A stretch of DNA of 64,000 nucleotides from Clostridia bacterium (GTDB lineage: Bacteria > Bacillota > Clostridia > Oscillospirales > Acutalibacteraceae): the NCBI GenBank assembly GCA_017461235.1, contig JAFTYU010000012.1, positions 32,029 through 96,028 on the forward strand. The letters run 5' to 3'. The position numbers and the translations under genes are program-made. Numbering within the stretch: the first letter of the stretch is position 1; every line of letters starts with the position of its first letter. This document shows positions 8,032-18,500 of the stretch, piece after piece. Under the pieces are notes generated by a model. That model did not search any database. It was not told the origin of the DNA and was given only the letters and a program-made list of their open reading frames with translations.

Positions 8032-10077
8032 ATGAAAAATTACGAGATTCTCGCTCCGGCAGGAGCATACGAACAACTGCGCGCCGCGGTAATATGCGGT
8101 GCGGATGCGGTGTATCTTGGTGCAGGCAATTTCAACGCAAGGCGCAATGCACAGAATTTTACCTCCGCCAATCTGACAGAAGCGGTAAAATACTGTCATC
8201 TTCGCAACGTAAAGGTTTACGTCACTTTAAATACCCTTGTTTTTGACAAAGAGATGTCCGAACTTTACGAAACGGTCAAAGACATTGCTGAAAGCGGAGC
8301 AGATGCCGTTATAGTTCAGGACCTTGCCGTGGCAAAAGCAGTTAAAAGCATTTGTCCGCAACTTCCTTTGCACGCTTCAACCCAAATGGCAGTACATAAT
8401 GTTTCGGGTGCGCTGTTCCTTGAAAAAGCAGGCTTTTCACGTATAGTTCTTGCTCGTGAATTGTCATTGAATGAAATAAAAGAAATCCGCCGCAATGTCA
8501 GGGCGGAACTTGAAGTTTTTGTACACGGTGCTCATTGTATGAGCACCTCCGGCAACTGTTATCTTTCCGCAATGTTGGGTGAAAGAAGCGGTAACAGGGG
8601 GCTGTGTGCCCAAGGATGCCGCCTTGAATGGAAAAACACCCACGGCAGAGAATACGCTCTTTCTCTCAAAGATATGTCGTACCTTGACAACATCGACGAA
8701 CTTCAGAAGCTCGGTATAGAATCCTTTAAAATTGAAGGAAGAATGAAACGTCCCGAATACGTGGCGGCGGCAGTTTCAAGCCTAAAAAACGCTCTCGCAG
8801 GAAAGGAATATGACAAAGAAGCTCTGCGAAGTGTCTTTTCAAGAAACGGCTTCACAGACGGCTATCTTCAAGGGAACCGCGATGTGAATATGTTCGGATT
8901 CAGGGGCAAGGACGATGTAACTTCTGCATCAAGCGTTTTAAAAAACCTTGAAGCCTTATATCGTGATGATGTACGCCCTCTTTGCGTAGATATGACACTA
9001 ACTTTAACTAAAGACACCCCTATGGAGCTGGGGCTCTCATCCTGCGGCAAATTCGTTTCCGCTTTCGGTGCAGTACCTGAAATTCCGCGAAACGCCCCCT
9101 TAGCAAAAGAGATTGCCCAACGCAATTTAAGCAAGCTGGGTGACACCTCATTCCACGTGGGAAATATAGAATTCAACAACAATGATAATCTCACCGCTTC
9201 CGCATCGGCACTTAATTCACTGCGCCGTGACGGTATTGAAAAATTAGAGAATGCAATTCTTGAAAATGAGCGCACCGTAAACAATGTAACTCCTGAAAAA
9301 CATTCTTCATATTATCCCTTACAACGAACAAAATTGAGAGTGCGTTTTGAAAAATTCCAACAATATTCCGAAATTTTTGAGAACGTTGAATTCATAATTC
9401 TTCCAATTGAAGAAATACTAAATAACAAAGCGGAAATAAAGAATATTTCAAGCAAAATAATCGCAGAACTTCCACAACTAATTTATCCCGAAAACGAACA
9501 AAACATATTCAAGAAACTTGAAGAAATAAAAGAATCGGGCATTACTCATGGTGCAACAGGCAACGTGGGCGGTATAAAACTTCTCATAGATGCAGGATTC
9601 ACCATCCACGGCACCCACGGACTAAATATAACAAACACCGCTGCTCTTAATATGTACGCTTCATCGGGCTTAAAGGACACCGTTTTGTCTTTTGAGCTTA
9701 CCGAAAAAGCGGTGAAGAATATTGGCGGTGAGCTTCCCCGCGGCACGTACATTTACGGACACTTACCCCTTATGCTGATGCGTGCCTGCCCGCAAAAAAG
9801 TCCTTCAGGTTGCGGTAACTGTAACGGAAAATCTTATCTTACAGACAGAAAAGGCATTCGCTTCCCTTTAATCTGCCAACAGAAAACATATTCCGTACTC
9901 CACAACAGCGTTCCGCTTTACATAGGCGATAAAAATCTGTCTTCTCTTGATTTCGGAGTTTTTTATTTCACAATAGAGTCGGCAAAGGAATGTGCGGATA
10001 TTTACAACGCATATTGCGAAAACAAATCTATACCCGGACCTAAAACAAACGGGCTTTTTTATCGCGAACTTTTATAA
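8032..10077 (+). CDS. U32 family protein with DUF3656 region (RlhA-like)
   Basis: The 681-residue protein has the U32 domain in its first 300 residues ([54 protein letters not shown]) and a further 370 residues that match the DUF3656-type extension of long U32 proteins, including a Cys-rich patch [16 protein letters not shown]. The long subfamily includes RlhA, which is needed for hydroxylation of C2501 in 23S rRNA. It follows the shorter U32 gene by three bases, so both are in one transcript and may share an Fe-S or prephenate-dependent chemistry. The rRNA role here is inferred. Confidence 0.8.
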   Translation: MKNYEILAPAGAYEQLRAAVICGADAVYLGAGNFNARRNAQNFTSANLTEAVKYCHLRNVKVYVTLNTLVFDKEMSELYETVKDIAESGADAVIVQDLAVAKAVKSICPQLPLHASTQMAVHNVSGALFLEKAGFSRIVLARELSLNEIKEIRRNVRAELEVFVHGAHCMSTSGNCYLSAMLGERSGNRGLCAQGCRLEWKNTHGREYALSLKDMSYLDNIDELQKLGIESFKIEGRMKRPEYVAAAVSSLKNALAGKEYDKEALRSVFSRNGFTDGYLQGNRDVNMFGFRGKDDVTSASSVLKNLEALYRDDVRPLCVDMTLTLTKDTPMELGLSSCGKFVSAFGAVPEIPRNAPLAKEIAQRNLSKLGDTSFHVGNIEFNNNDNLTASASALNSLRRDGIEKLENAILENERTVNNVTPEKHSSYYPLQRTKLRVRFEKFQQYSEIFENVEFIILPIEEILNNKAEIKNISSKIIAELPQLIYPENEQNIFKKLEEIKESGITHGATGNVGGIKLLIDAGFTIHGTHGLNITNTAALNMYASSGLKDTVLSFELTEKAVKNIGGELPRGTYIYGHLPLMLMRACPQKSPSGCGNCNGKSYLTDRKGIRFPLICQQKTYSVLHNSVPLYIGDKNLSSLDFGVFYFTIESAKECADIYNAYCENKSIPGPKTNGLFYRELL

Positions 10078-10109
10078 ACCTTATCATTTTTACACAAGGA
10101 GATGATATT

Positions 10110-11657
10110 TTGTCCGAAAAAACTGCAATAATCATCGGTGCAGGTCCCGCAGGACTTACAGCGGCATACGAGCTGTTAAAAAACACCGATATAATACCCC
10201 TTGTGCTTGAGGAAAGTGATTTTATCGGCGGCATTTCACGAACTGCGCAACACAACGGCAACCGTATGGACATAGGCGGTCACCGATTCTTTTCAAAAAA
10301 CGAAAAGGTAAACCGCTTGTGGCAGGAGCTTATGCCTTTACAGGGCGCACCTTCCTTTGATGATATAAGAACACAGACACACAAGGACCTCAATCCCAAC
10401 GGTCCCGATCCCGAAATCGACGAGAAGGTTCTCCTTTTAAGAAACCGTGTTTCACGAATTTATTATTTAAGAAAATTCTTCGATTACCCCATTTCACTAA
10501 AGCCCGAAACCTTCATAAATATGGGTTTTTCACGCACATTCAAGGCAGGTATGGGCTATCTGAAATCCTGCGTTTCAAAAAAAGAAGAAACTTCACTTGA
10601 GAACTTTTATATAAACCGTTTCGGAAGACCCTTATATGAAATGTTTTTTGAAGACTATACCGAAAAACTCTGGGGCATCAATCCGTCACACATTGCTGCG
10701 GACTGGGGTGCACAAAGAGTTAAAGGGTTATCACTCACAAAAGCAGTTATAAATGTTCTTACCAAGCCCTTTAAAAAGAAGGAAAACACGGAAACTTCTC
10801 TTATTGAGCAGTTTTATTACCCCAAAAAGGGGCCCGGTCAGCTTTGGGAGACTCTTGCGGATGAAGTTGAAAAAATGGGCGGTAAAATACTAAAAAACAA
10901 CCGCGTCACAACACTTACCGTTGAAGGTAAAAAAATCAAATACGTGGGTGTTGAAACTCCTGAAGGCTACACCCAATACAAAGCCGATTATTTTATTTCG
11001 ACCATGCCCGTAAAAGACCTTATTAACGGCATGGGCGATGATGTTCCCAACACAGTCAGAGAAATTGCTCTTGACCTTCCCTACCGTGATTTTATAACAG
11101 TAGGCGTACTTGCAGACAGACTTCTTCTCGAAAACAAAACCAAACACAGAACTCTCGGCAACATCGTGCCTGATTGTTGGATATATATTCAGGAGCGCGA
11201 CGTTAAGCTCGGAAGACTTCAGATATTCAACAACTGGTCACCCTATATGGTAAAAGACCCCGAAAACACCGTATGGATAGGACTTGAATACTTTTGCAAT
11301 GAAGGCGACGAATACTGGAATATGTCTGACAGTGAGTTTATTGATTTTGCCGTTGATGAGCTTCAGAAAATCGGCATAATTGACAAAGCCGACGTAAAGG
11401 ATTGTGTGCGTATCAAAGTAAAAAAGGCGTACCCCGCTTATTTCGGCTCTTACAATGAATTCAGCAAGGTACGTGAGTATCTTGACAGCATAGATAACCT
11501 TTATTGTATCGGCAGAAACGGTATGCACCGTTACAACAATATGGACCACTCTATGCTCACCGCAATTGAAGCGGTCAACTGTATAACAAATCCCAACCAT
11601 AATAAATCCCGTATCTGGGATGTAAACACAGAACAAGAATACCACGAAGAAAAATAA
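10110..11657 (+). CDS. NAD(P)/FAD-dependent oxidoreductase, UDP-galactopyranose mutase/protoporphyrinogen oxidase-like
   Basis: The protein has 515 residues and starts at a TTG codon (10110) that sits eight bases after AAGGAG. It opens with [19 protein letters not shown] and continues [20 protein letters not shown], which is typical of a flavin amine-oxidase-like group related to UDP-galactopyranose mutase. Near the C-terminus [20 protein letters not shown] is the conserved flavin-contacting end of that group. The natural substrate is unknown. It is the third gene after the U32 pair and ends at a strong terminator. Confidence 0.75.
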   Translation: MSEKTAIIIGAGPAGLTAAYELLKNTDIIPLVLEESDFIGGISRTAQHNGNRMDIGGHRFFSKNEKVNRLWQELMPLQGAPSFDDIRTQTHKDLNPNGPDPEIDEKVLLLRNRVSRIYYLRKFFDYPISLKPETFINMGFSRTFKAGMGYLKSCVSKKEETSLENFYINRFGRPLYEMFFEDYTEKLWGINPSHIAADWGAQRVKGLSLTKAVINVLTKPFKKKENTETSLIEQFYYPKKGPGQLWETLADEVEKMGGKILKNNRVTTLTVEGKKIKYVGVETPEGYTQYKADYFISTMPVKDLINGMGDDVPNTVREIALDLPYRDFITVGVLADRLLLENKTKHRTLGNIVPDCWIYIQERDVKLGRLQIFNNWSPYMVKDPENTVWIGLEYFCNEGDEYWNMSDSEFIDFAVDELQKIGIIDKADVKDCVRIKVKKAYPAYFGSYNEFSKVREYLDSIDNLYCIGRNGMHRYNNMDHSMLTAIEAVNCITNPNHNKSRIWDVNTEQEYHEEK

Positions 11658-11661
11658 CCCG

Positions 11662-11698
11662 TCACCCCGAAATTCCCGCAATTTCGGGGTGATTCGTT
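11662..11698 (+). terminator. Hairpin terminator after the FAD oxidoreductase
   Basis: A perfect 13-bp stem (11662-11674 with 11680-11692) and a five-base loop start a few bases after the stop codon, followed by a weak T-rich tail. Confidence 0.75.
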
Positions 11699-11778
11699 TA
11701 TAAAAACTTTCACAAACTTTTAAATCCAAAAATGTCAGCATCTTCTTTTTTTCGTCACTTTGTTACAAACTGTACACA

Positions 11779-11905
11779 TTTGTTTGTGCAACTATAACAA
11801 AACATTTTCTTTAAACCACAATGATTTGTATAATTCTAAAACAAAGTATAAACAGTCTGGTGTTGTGCATATTGCACAAACACACAATGTTTTGTTTGTG
11901 CAACT
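11779..11905. promoter_or_regulatory. Operator-like cluster of TTGTGCAA sites
   Basis: Two exact copies of TTTGTTTGTGCAACT stand at 11779-11793 and 11891-11905, and between them lies a perfect palindrome TTGTGCA-TAT-TGCACAA at 11863-11879. The last copy ends five bases before the -35 box of the promoter at 11910. All three share the core TTGTGCA. The arrangement looks like a multi-site binding region for a dimeric regulator controlling the small gene at 11972. The regulator is not identifiable here. Confidence 0.55.
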
Positions 11906-11909
11906 TCAC

Positions 11910-11937
11910 TTGACTTTTTTTAAAAAATCATTATAAT
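11910..11937 (+). promoter_or_regulatory. Strong promoter for the 40-residue gene
   Basis: TTGACT (11910-11915) and TATAAT (11932-11937) with a 16-base spacer, 35 bases before the ATG at 11972. It is one of the best sigma-A promoters in the window. Confidence 0.75.
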
Positions 11938-11971
11938 AAAATCATAAATTAAAGGAAAGGAGTCCACAACA

Positions 11972-12094
11972 ATGGTAGACTACAAAGCACTCGAGCAAAA
12001 ATTGCTCAAAGAGATTGAAGAAGAAAAGGGCTTCTCCTTCAAGAAGCTTATCAAGATCATAGAGCTTGATGGTATTCTCAAAGAGTTGCAGTAA
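11972..12094 (+). CDS. Small highly charged protein, 40 residues, function unknown
   Basis: ATG 11972 follows AAAGGAAAGGAG by nine bases and opens a 40-codon frame: MVDYKALEQKLLKEIEEE, then KGFSFKKLIKIIELDG, then ILKELQ and TAA. The composition is almost all helix-forming, alternating Lys/Glu with Leu/Ile, which suggests an amphipathic helix pair and no membrane span. It has its own strong promoter, an operator-like repeat cluster upstream, and two hairpins downstream, so it is very probably expressed as a monocistronic unit. I recognise no family. It could be a regulator, a toxin or an antitoxin, but the sequence supports none of these in particular. Confidence 0.7.
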   Translation: MVDYKALEQKLLKEIEEEKGFSFKKLIKIIELDGILKELQ

Positions 12095-12118
12095 TCCTGC
12101 TTCTTCACCCACTAAAAA

Positions 12119-12167
12119 CCCTGAACATCGGTTTCACCCTATATTTACGCTGAAGCCGACTTCAGGG
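12119..12167 (+). other. Imperfect hairpin downstream of the small gene
   Basis: CCCTGAA (12119-12125) pairs with TTCAGGG (12161-12167), and inside it TCGGTTTCA (12128-12136) pairs with TGAAGCCGA (12151-12159) with one G-U pair. No strong T-tract follows, so it may be an mRNA-stabilising structure or a weak terminator. Confidence 0.5.
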
Positions 12168-12196
12168 CTCTATATAAATTTGTTTCATAAAGCATG

Positions 12197-12236
12197 AACA
12201 ACAAGCCGCCATAACAGGCGGCTTGTTGTTCTTTTT
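12197..12236 (+). terminator. Rho-independent terminator
   Basis: A perfect 14-bp stem (12197-12210 with 12217-12230), loop ATAACA, then CTTTTT. It closes the small-gene transcript. Confidence 0.85.
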
Positions 12237-12284
12237 AACATAAAATCAAGTGGAAAATTTAGGCATTTCAACAATCAAACTTTC

Positions 12285-12313
12285 TTGACTATGATAGTCA
12301 TTTAGTTTATATT
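12285..12313 (+). promoter_or_regulatory. Promoter with overlapping palindrome for the GH3 operon
   Basis: TTGACT (12285-12290) and TATATT (12308-12313) are 17 bases apart. A perfect palindrome GACTAT-G-ATAGTC (12287-12299) overlaps the -35 box, a position suited to a repressor operator. The GH3 start is at 12350. Confidence 0.6.
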
Positions 12314-12349
12314 TATCTTATATGAATACACTTAAAAGGAGCCAACACC

Positions 12350-14455
12350 ATGACTAAAGCTCAGGCACGCGAAAAAGCAAAACAAATAGTTTCGCAGATG
12401 ACACCCGAAGAAAAAATATCTCAACTTTTATATAACTCCCCGGCTATTGAACGTTTAGGAATCAAGGCATATAACTGGTGGAACGAAGGCGCTCACGGTG
12501 TTGCACGTGCAGGTACCGCAACGGTTTTCCCGCACACTATTGCAATGGCGGCAACCTTCGATCCCGAACTTATTAATAAAATCGGTGATGTAATCTCCAC
12601 CGAAGGAAGAATCAAGTATAACAAACACGTTGAATACAATGATTTTGATATATTCAAAGGCATTACTTATTGGGCACCTAATATCAATATTTTCCGTGAT
12701 CCCCGTTGGGGACGCGGACAGGAAACTTTCGGCGAAGACCCCTTCCTTACATCTGTTCTCGGCACTGCTTTCGTAAAAGGCATACAGGGCGACGGCGAAT
12801 TTTTAAAGGGTGCAGCCTGTTCAAAGCACTATGCCGTTCATTCAGGACCCGAAAAAACACGTCACAGCTTCAATGCTCTCACCAACGAGCACGACCTATT
12901 TGAAACATACCTTCCTGCCTTTGAAAAAACTGTTAAAGAAGGCGGCGTTATAGGCATTATGGGTGCATATAACCGTACAAACGGCGAGCCCTGTTGCGCT
13001 CACTCGTATCTCGTTTCCGACATTCTCAGAAAACGTTGGGGCTTTGACGGCTATTTTGTTTCAGACTGCGGTGCTTTAAAGAATATTTACACATTCCACC
13101 AATTCACCGAAACGAAAGCCGAGGCAGCCGCCGTTTCACTGAAAAACACATGCGATCTTAACTGCGGTGAAACTTACGATGCACTGATTGATGCATACGA
13201 AGAAGACCTTGTTACGGAAGATGATATTACCGCTGCCGCAGAAAGACTTTATACAGTACGTTGCCTTTTAGGCGAATTTGAAGAAGTACGCCCCTATTCG
13301 GATATTCCTTACAGTAAACTTGACTGCAAGGAACACAGGGAACTCAATATGACGGCCGCAGAGCAATGCCTTGTTCTTCTGGAAAACAAAGAAAACTTCC
13401 TTCCGCTTGATAAAAATACAGACAAACGCATTGCAATCGTAGGTCCTAACGCACTTTCACTTACTGCACTTGAAGGTAACTATAACGCATATGCTTCAAA
13501 GTATTACCCCGTAGCAGACGGTGTCAGAGAAGTGTTTAAAAATGCAGACATAAGTGTTGAAAAGGGTTGTAACTATTGCTTTGAGCAGCTTAACCATTGG
13601 AGCGGCTTCAACAATATGTTAAGCGATGGTATTGCCGCCGCATCTGAAGCAGATATAACAATCCTTGCTTTAGGTCTTGACTGTTCCGTGGAAGGTGAAG
13701 ACACAGGTTTCGATGATGATTACACCGCTTGCGGAGACAAAAGAAGTCTCTTCCTTCCCAAAACCCAGCAGAAATTGGCAGATGCAGTGTGCGATGTTTG
13801 CGATAACGTTATTGTTGTCCTTATGTGCGGCAGTTCAATTGACGTTGGCGAAAAAGTTCGCAATCACGCAAAAGCAATCGTGCACGCCTGGTATCCCGGC
13901 TCATTGGGTGGTCTTGCTGTTGCGAGACTTATTGCAGGCGAATTTTCACCCAGCGGCAAATTGCCCGTTACAATTTATAACGGAAACCACGATGTTCCCG
14001 ATTTTAACGATTACAGTATGAAGGGAAGAACCTACCGCTATATTGACGGTGATGCGCTTTACCCCTTCGGCTTCGGTCTTTCATTCACAACCTTTGAATA
14101 TTCTGATTTCAAAGTAATTGATAAAAACGATGATGTTGTCACCGTCAGCGTAAAGCTTAAAAATACAGGTGACATTAAGGCGAAGGAAATTTCACAGATT
14201 TACGCATCATTCAAAGACAGCAGAACCTACACACCTCACTATCAACTCTGTGCCGTTAAGACAAGTGAGCTTGCACCCGGTGAAGAGGCTGTTCTCACTT
14301 TTGATATTGATACATACTGGCTTAAAGCCGTTACCGAAAACGGCGAGCGTGTAACACCTGACGGAGAAATTGCTCTCTATGCAGGCGGACACCAGCCCGA
14401 TAACGTAAGCAACGCTCTTTCATCATCGGTTTGCGAAAAAATTAAACTTCAGTAA
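12350..14455 (+). CDS. Glycoside hydrolase family 3 (beta-xylosidase/beta-glucosidase-like)
   Basis: The 701-residue protein is a full-length GH3 enzyme: NWWNEGAHGVAR near residue 42-53, NINIFRDPRWGRGQETFGED at 111-130, and the nucleophile motif FVSDCGA with D239. The region to about 590 holds the second alpha/beta domain, and the C-terminus is a fibronectin III-like domain beginning near LYPFGFGLSFTTFEYSD. The RDPRWGRGQETFGED pattern is typical of the xylosidase/arabinofuranosidase branch. No signal peptide is seen, so it likely acts on imported oligosaccharides. It starts behind AAAAGGAG and is followed 15 bases later by a sugar dehydrogenase-like gene. Confidence 0.92.
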   Translation: MTKAQAREKAKQIVSQMTPEEKISQLLYNSPAIERLGIKAYNWWNEGAHGVARAGTATVFPHTIAMAATFDPELINKIGDVISTEGRIKYNKHVEYNDFDIFKGITYWAPNINIFRDPRWGRGQETFGEDPFLTSVLGTAFVKGIQGDGEFLKGAACSKHYAVHSGPEKTRHSFNALTNEHDLFETYLPAFEKTVKEGGVIGIMGAYNRTNGEPCCAHSYLVSDILRKRWGFDGYFVSDCGALKNIYTFHQFTETKAEAAAVSLKNTCDLNCGETYDALIDAYEEDLVTEDDITAAAERLYTVRCLLGEFEEVRPYSDIPYSKLDCKEHRELNMTAAEQCLVLLENKENFLPLDKNTDKRIAIVGPNALSLTALEGNYNAYASKYYPVADGVREVFKNADISVEKGCNYCFEQLNHWSGFNNMLSDGIAAASEADITILALGLDCSVEGEDTGFDDDYTACGDKRSLFLPKTQQKLADAVCDVCDNVIVVLMCGSSIDVGEKVRNHAKAIVHAWYPGSLGGLAVARLIAGEFSPSGKLPVTIYNGNHDVPDFNDYSMKGRTYRYIDGDALYPFGFGLSFTTFEYSDFKVIDKNDDVVTVSVKLKNTGDIKAKEISQIYASFKDSRTYTPHYQLCAVKTSELAPGEEAVLTFDIDTYWLKAVTENGERVTPDGEIALYAGGHQPDNVSNALSSSVCEKIKLQ

Positions 14456-14470
14456 TAAAAGGTGATTATT

Positions 14471-15418
14471 ATGATAAATGTAGCATTAGTCGGAACTTGG
14501 CACGTTCACTTCGGCGGTTACGCAAGAGCGATAGAAAGCAATTCTCTTTGCAGAATAACCGCTCTTTGGGATAGCGATATCGAAAACGGCAAAAAGCAGG
14601 CAGAGAACTTCAATTGCGAATTTGTTGAAGATTATGACGAGCTTTTAAAAAGAAGTGATGTGGATGCAGTAATGGTCTGCACTTCAACAGACCTTCACCA
14701 CGATGTAATCAAAAAAGCTGCACTTGCAGGCAAGCATATTTTCACGGAAAAAGTGCTTTGCTTCACTGAAGCAGATGCTCTCGACGTAGCAAAAGCCGTC
14801 AAGGACAGTAACATTAAATTCTGCATCTCTTTCCCGTGGCGCAGCAAAGGTGAATTTTTATGGATAAAGGATGCGGTGGATAACGGTCTTATCGGTAAAT
14901 TGAATTACTGCCGTATGCGCAATGCCCATAACGGAACACTTGCAGGTTGGCTTCCCGAAACATTCTATGACCCCAAAACCTGTGGCGGCGGTGCTATGAT
15001 GGATCTGGGTGCACACTCAATGTATTTTCTTAATTGGATTATGGGCGAGCCCGAAAAAGCTACATCCGCTTTCACAAACGTACGCGTCAAATCCGTTGAA
15101 GACAACGCCGTAACCGTGCTCACCTATAAAAACGGCGCTATAGGTGTCAGCGAAACAGGTTTCGTAGCACCCAACAATCCCTTCGAGCTTGAAATTGTAG
15201 GTGATAAAGGTACAATTCTTGCAGGCGGTTTTATGAACAAGTTGTGTTATAACATCGGCGAAGGATGGGTTTTCCCTAACGTACCGCGCAATGCGGAATC
15301 ACCCATAGAAATGTGGATTAACGGTATAGAAAACGGCACTCCGATCCCCTACGATATCGACGACGCCGTAGCACTTTCAAAAACAATGGAAATGGCATAC
15401 AAAAATCCTCTCGCTTAA
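14471..15418 (+). CDS. Gfo/Idh/MocA family NAD(P)-dependent oxidoreductase
   Basis: The 315-residue protein begins INVALVGTWHVHFGGYARAI (Rossmann fold) and has FTEKVLCF in place of the usual EKP motif and CGGGAMMDLGAHSMYFLNW in the C-terminal sheet domain, both landmarks of the family. Members oxidise or reduce sugars and inositols with NAD(P). The ATG at 14471 is spaced well from AAAGGTGA; a GTG nine bases upstream overlaps that site. It is co-transcribed with the GH3 gene and probably handles a released sugar, though the substrate is unknown. Confidence 0.88.
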   Translation: MINVALVGTWHVHFGGYARAIESNSLCRITALWDSDIENGKKQAENFNCEFVEDYDELLKRSDVDAVMVCTSTDLHHDVIKKAALAGKHIFTEKVLCFTEADALDVAKAVKDSNIKFCISFPWRSKGEFLWIKDAVDNGLIGKLNYCRMRNAHNGTLAGWLPETFYDPKTCGGGAMMDLGAHSMYFLNWIMGEPEKATSAFTNVRVKSVEDNAVTVLTYKNGAIGVSETGFVAPNNPFELEIVGDKGTILAGGFMNKLCYNIGEGWVFPNVPRNAESPIEMWINGIENGTPIPYDIDDAVALSKTMEMAYKNPLA

Positions 15419-15436
15419 CGCGAGAGGATTTTTGTA
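15401..15436 (+). terminator. Terminator overlapping the stop codon of the oxidoreductase gene
   Basis: A 14-bp perfect stem (15401-15414 with 15420-15433) contains the last codons and stop of the preceding gene; the loop is TTAAC. The T run lies in the 3' arm, so termination is plausible and the gene end is part of the hairpin. Confidence 0.75.
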
Positions 15437-15439
15437 ACT

Positions 15440-15525
15440 AAGTTTGCCTATGGCAAGTGAAGTTACTGCGTAGTAAAGTCGCAGAGCAGTGAAGTTTGCT
15501 TTGCAAGTGATTTTGAGGCAAACTT
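15440..15525. repeat. Hairpin-array intergenic repeat
   Basis: An outer inverted pair AAGTTTGCC (15440-15448) and GGCAAACTT (15517-15525) encloses several mini hairpins (TTGCC-TAT-GGCAA, TTACT-GCGT-AGTAA, TTGC-TTT-GCAA) joined by a recurring GTGAAGTT-like linker. It resembles the palindromic extragenic repeats that occur in many copies in Clostridia. It lies between converging genes. Confidence 0.6.
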
Positions 15526-15534
15526 AACTTCAAT

Positions 15535-18500
15535 TTACATCAACGCGTAATTCACCACTAACTGATAATCAACTATAGTCAATTCATCGTCCCGGTTGGT
15601 GTCACCCGCGTGAAAATAATTTCCCGACAGCTCTTTATGTCCGTTTACTACTTGCTCCGTTGCAGAGACATCAATAACGTCAACTGCACTGTCACCGTTA
15701 ATATCACCTTCGACAATTAGTGTGTATCTTTCCTTTTGGGTGCCATCGTAAACAACAAACTCAGAACCTGTGCCATACCAAGAATGTTCCTTATATACCA
15801 AAGACGGCAAAGATGAATAGCTAGTGTTATCTTGAATGTTGATTATACCAAAGAAATCTTTATTTGCAGTTGTTTTGGTGTAAATTAATTTATTAACATA
15901 ATCAATCTCGGTATTATCTTTTGGCATCATATAACATAACTTGTTTTGACAAATAGAACTGAAAATCTCAACACTTACAGACTTTCCTGTAGTATCCGTA
16001 TCAGTACTTGTCATTTTGCAATAGTAGTAAGGGTATTTGTCACCCTTTTTAGGAGTAAACTCGTTTGTGGTTGCTCCTTTAATGGCAACATCATCTCCGT
16101 TATCAACTTTGTTATCTAAAGAGCCGTACCACTGATACGAGCTATTTATTCCTATTGCATCAAAAGTTAATGGTTCAATGGAATTTTCATCATAAACGGT
16201 AGCTATATCCGTAACAATTGAATTCTCTTGCGAGATTTCATAGAAAGTATGACCATTGGCTTCTGCCCATGTTTCTGCCGTGCTACCTTTAGTGCCAAAA
16301 ACTTTGTACTCTCTGCCTGTCGTATCCTCGGAGCAAGATTCAAAAGTACTTGGTAAGGCGACTATACTGTTTTTAACCTCGGGTAAAGATGCCACTGTTT
16401 GTATTTTATTAAACTCAACACGTTCAATAGAAGTACCTTCAAAAACAGCTTCTGTACTATTGGTCAATCCGTTAAGTACAACATATTTCATCATAGAGCA
16501 GTCAACAAAAAGATTTGATCCAACGAATTCAAGGTCGTCGGAGAACACCACTTTTTCTAAGTATCTGTTACTGCGGAAAGCTTGTTCTAAAACGGTGGTA
16601 CATGAAGGGATAATAACCTCTTTTAGTGAGGGCATATAGTCAAATGTGTGTGTATCAACAAATGTGACACTAGGTAAATTCATAGTTTCAACATAATGAC
16701 AATGGTTAAAGTCGCCCCAATAAACATATTGTATGTTTTTCAAGAAACTAAAATCAGTTGCATTGCAATCTGTAAAAGTATATCCGCCTAAAGTAACAAA
16801 ATCTTGTGGGAAGTTCACTCTTTCTAACATATGACAACCACTAAAAATACCTTCTCCAAGATTACCATCAACTAAAGAGGGTAAAGAGATTTCAATTAAA
16901 TTTTCACAATTCAAAAAAGCATACCATTGTATCTCTTGGACATTAGGGAAAGTCATATAACTGAATGTACATCCAGAAAAAGCATATTGGGGAATTGAAG
17001 TGAAATTTTCTACAGGAAGATTTTTTAGTTCACCGCACTGTCTAAAGCATTCTTTTGAAAGTTTGGTTAGTTTAGGCATATCAACATAATCAAGCAATTT
17101 GCAATTGAGAAATGATTGTATTCTTACTGTAGTAACTCCAGGGGCGTAAATAGCATCAAGATATTTACAATTTTTAAAAGCATAGTTATCAATATATGTT
17201 GCTGTTTCGGGGAGTATAATTTGCTCAATGAATGTCTTTTTTTCGAATGCGCTTTCAGCAATACCAGTTACTGTAGCACCAAAAATCTTATCAGGCACAA
17301 TCGGGTTTATTTCATACCCATAATACCCTGTAACATATCCCTTGGAATTTATTGTCCATCCGTTATCATTATCAGGAATATCCCCATAGACTTGAATATA
17401 CACAGTTAAATCTGCTGGTTCACTTCTGTATCGATTCTTGGAAAATGTAACGGCACGTATTTTTGTTGTTACATCAAGTTCGATAGGTTCTGTGTATAAG
17501 GTGGCTGTTTGCCTTGTGGGGTAAGATGTATCTGTTGTGTAATATATTTCTTCACCTTCATTGCAGTAAAGTTCGAGGTACTGTGTTTCCGAATACATTG
17601 TTGTGGGAGATGGACGAGAAGTCAAACTGAAAGTTGGTACATCAGCAAGTTCTTCTTTGTATTCACTACCCACAAGAGCGTTCATAAAATCTATGGTTCC
17701 GTACTTCGTTTTGTTACCTGCCAAAAGAGTTGAATCACAAGACGAATATAAGGCTTCTTTTACTTTTTCTCTTGAATATTCAGGATGAATAGAAGCTATC
17801 ATTGCGCATAAGGAAACAACCATAGGACAAGAAAATGATGTACCGGAACCCATATCAGGTAAATTTTCACCGGGTGCAACAACTTCTACATAATCAGAGT
17901 TTCTGTTTGAAAAAGTTGACATTTTATCATGTTTGTTCATCGATGCAACAGCAAGTGCGTATTCAGCGCTTGATGGATAATGCGCTTTTGTACTACTGTC
18001 GTTTCCAGCAGAAGTTATAACCAAAACTCCTTGCTCATATAACTTTGAACCAATGTTAATATTATATTTGCTACCGAAGCTAAAATTAACTATATCAAGA
18101 TTGTCTAAAAGCATTCGTTCTTCACATATAATTAAATTTGATACATACAGATTACCCTTTGAATCACACCCTTGATAAGAATGGATTTTTACATTTGTTG
18201 TGGTGCAGTCAGTTATTATTCGTGAAATAATATTAGCATGGTTATTGGTAATCTCAAATGTTTGGTTCGAATTGCTTATAACTGAATATTCCACAGCAAC
18301 TCGGTTTTGTATATCTTCTTCATCAGTCCAAACACCGCAATCAAGAATGCCAACTTTAATTTCAGGTAATTCATTTTCGTTATAATTATTTTTTACATAT
18401 TCAAGAGCTTCATAAACTCGAACTCTGTCATACGCCCAGTTATATACTGATGTTTCATCTGTACTTTCTACTGTTGTCATATCAACTTCAGTATCTGGTA

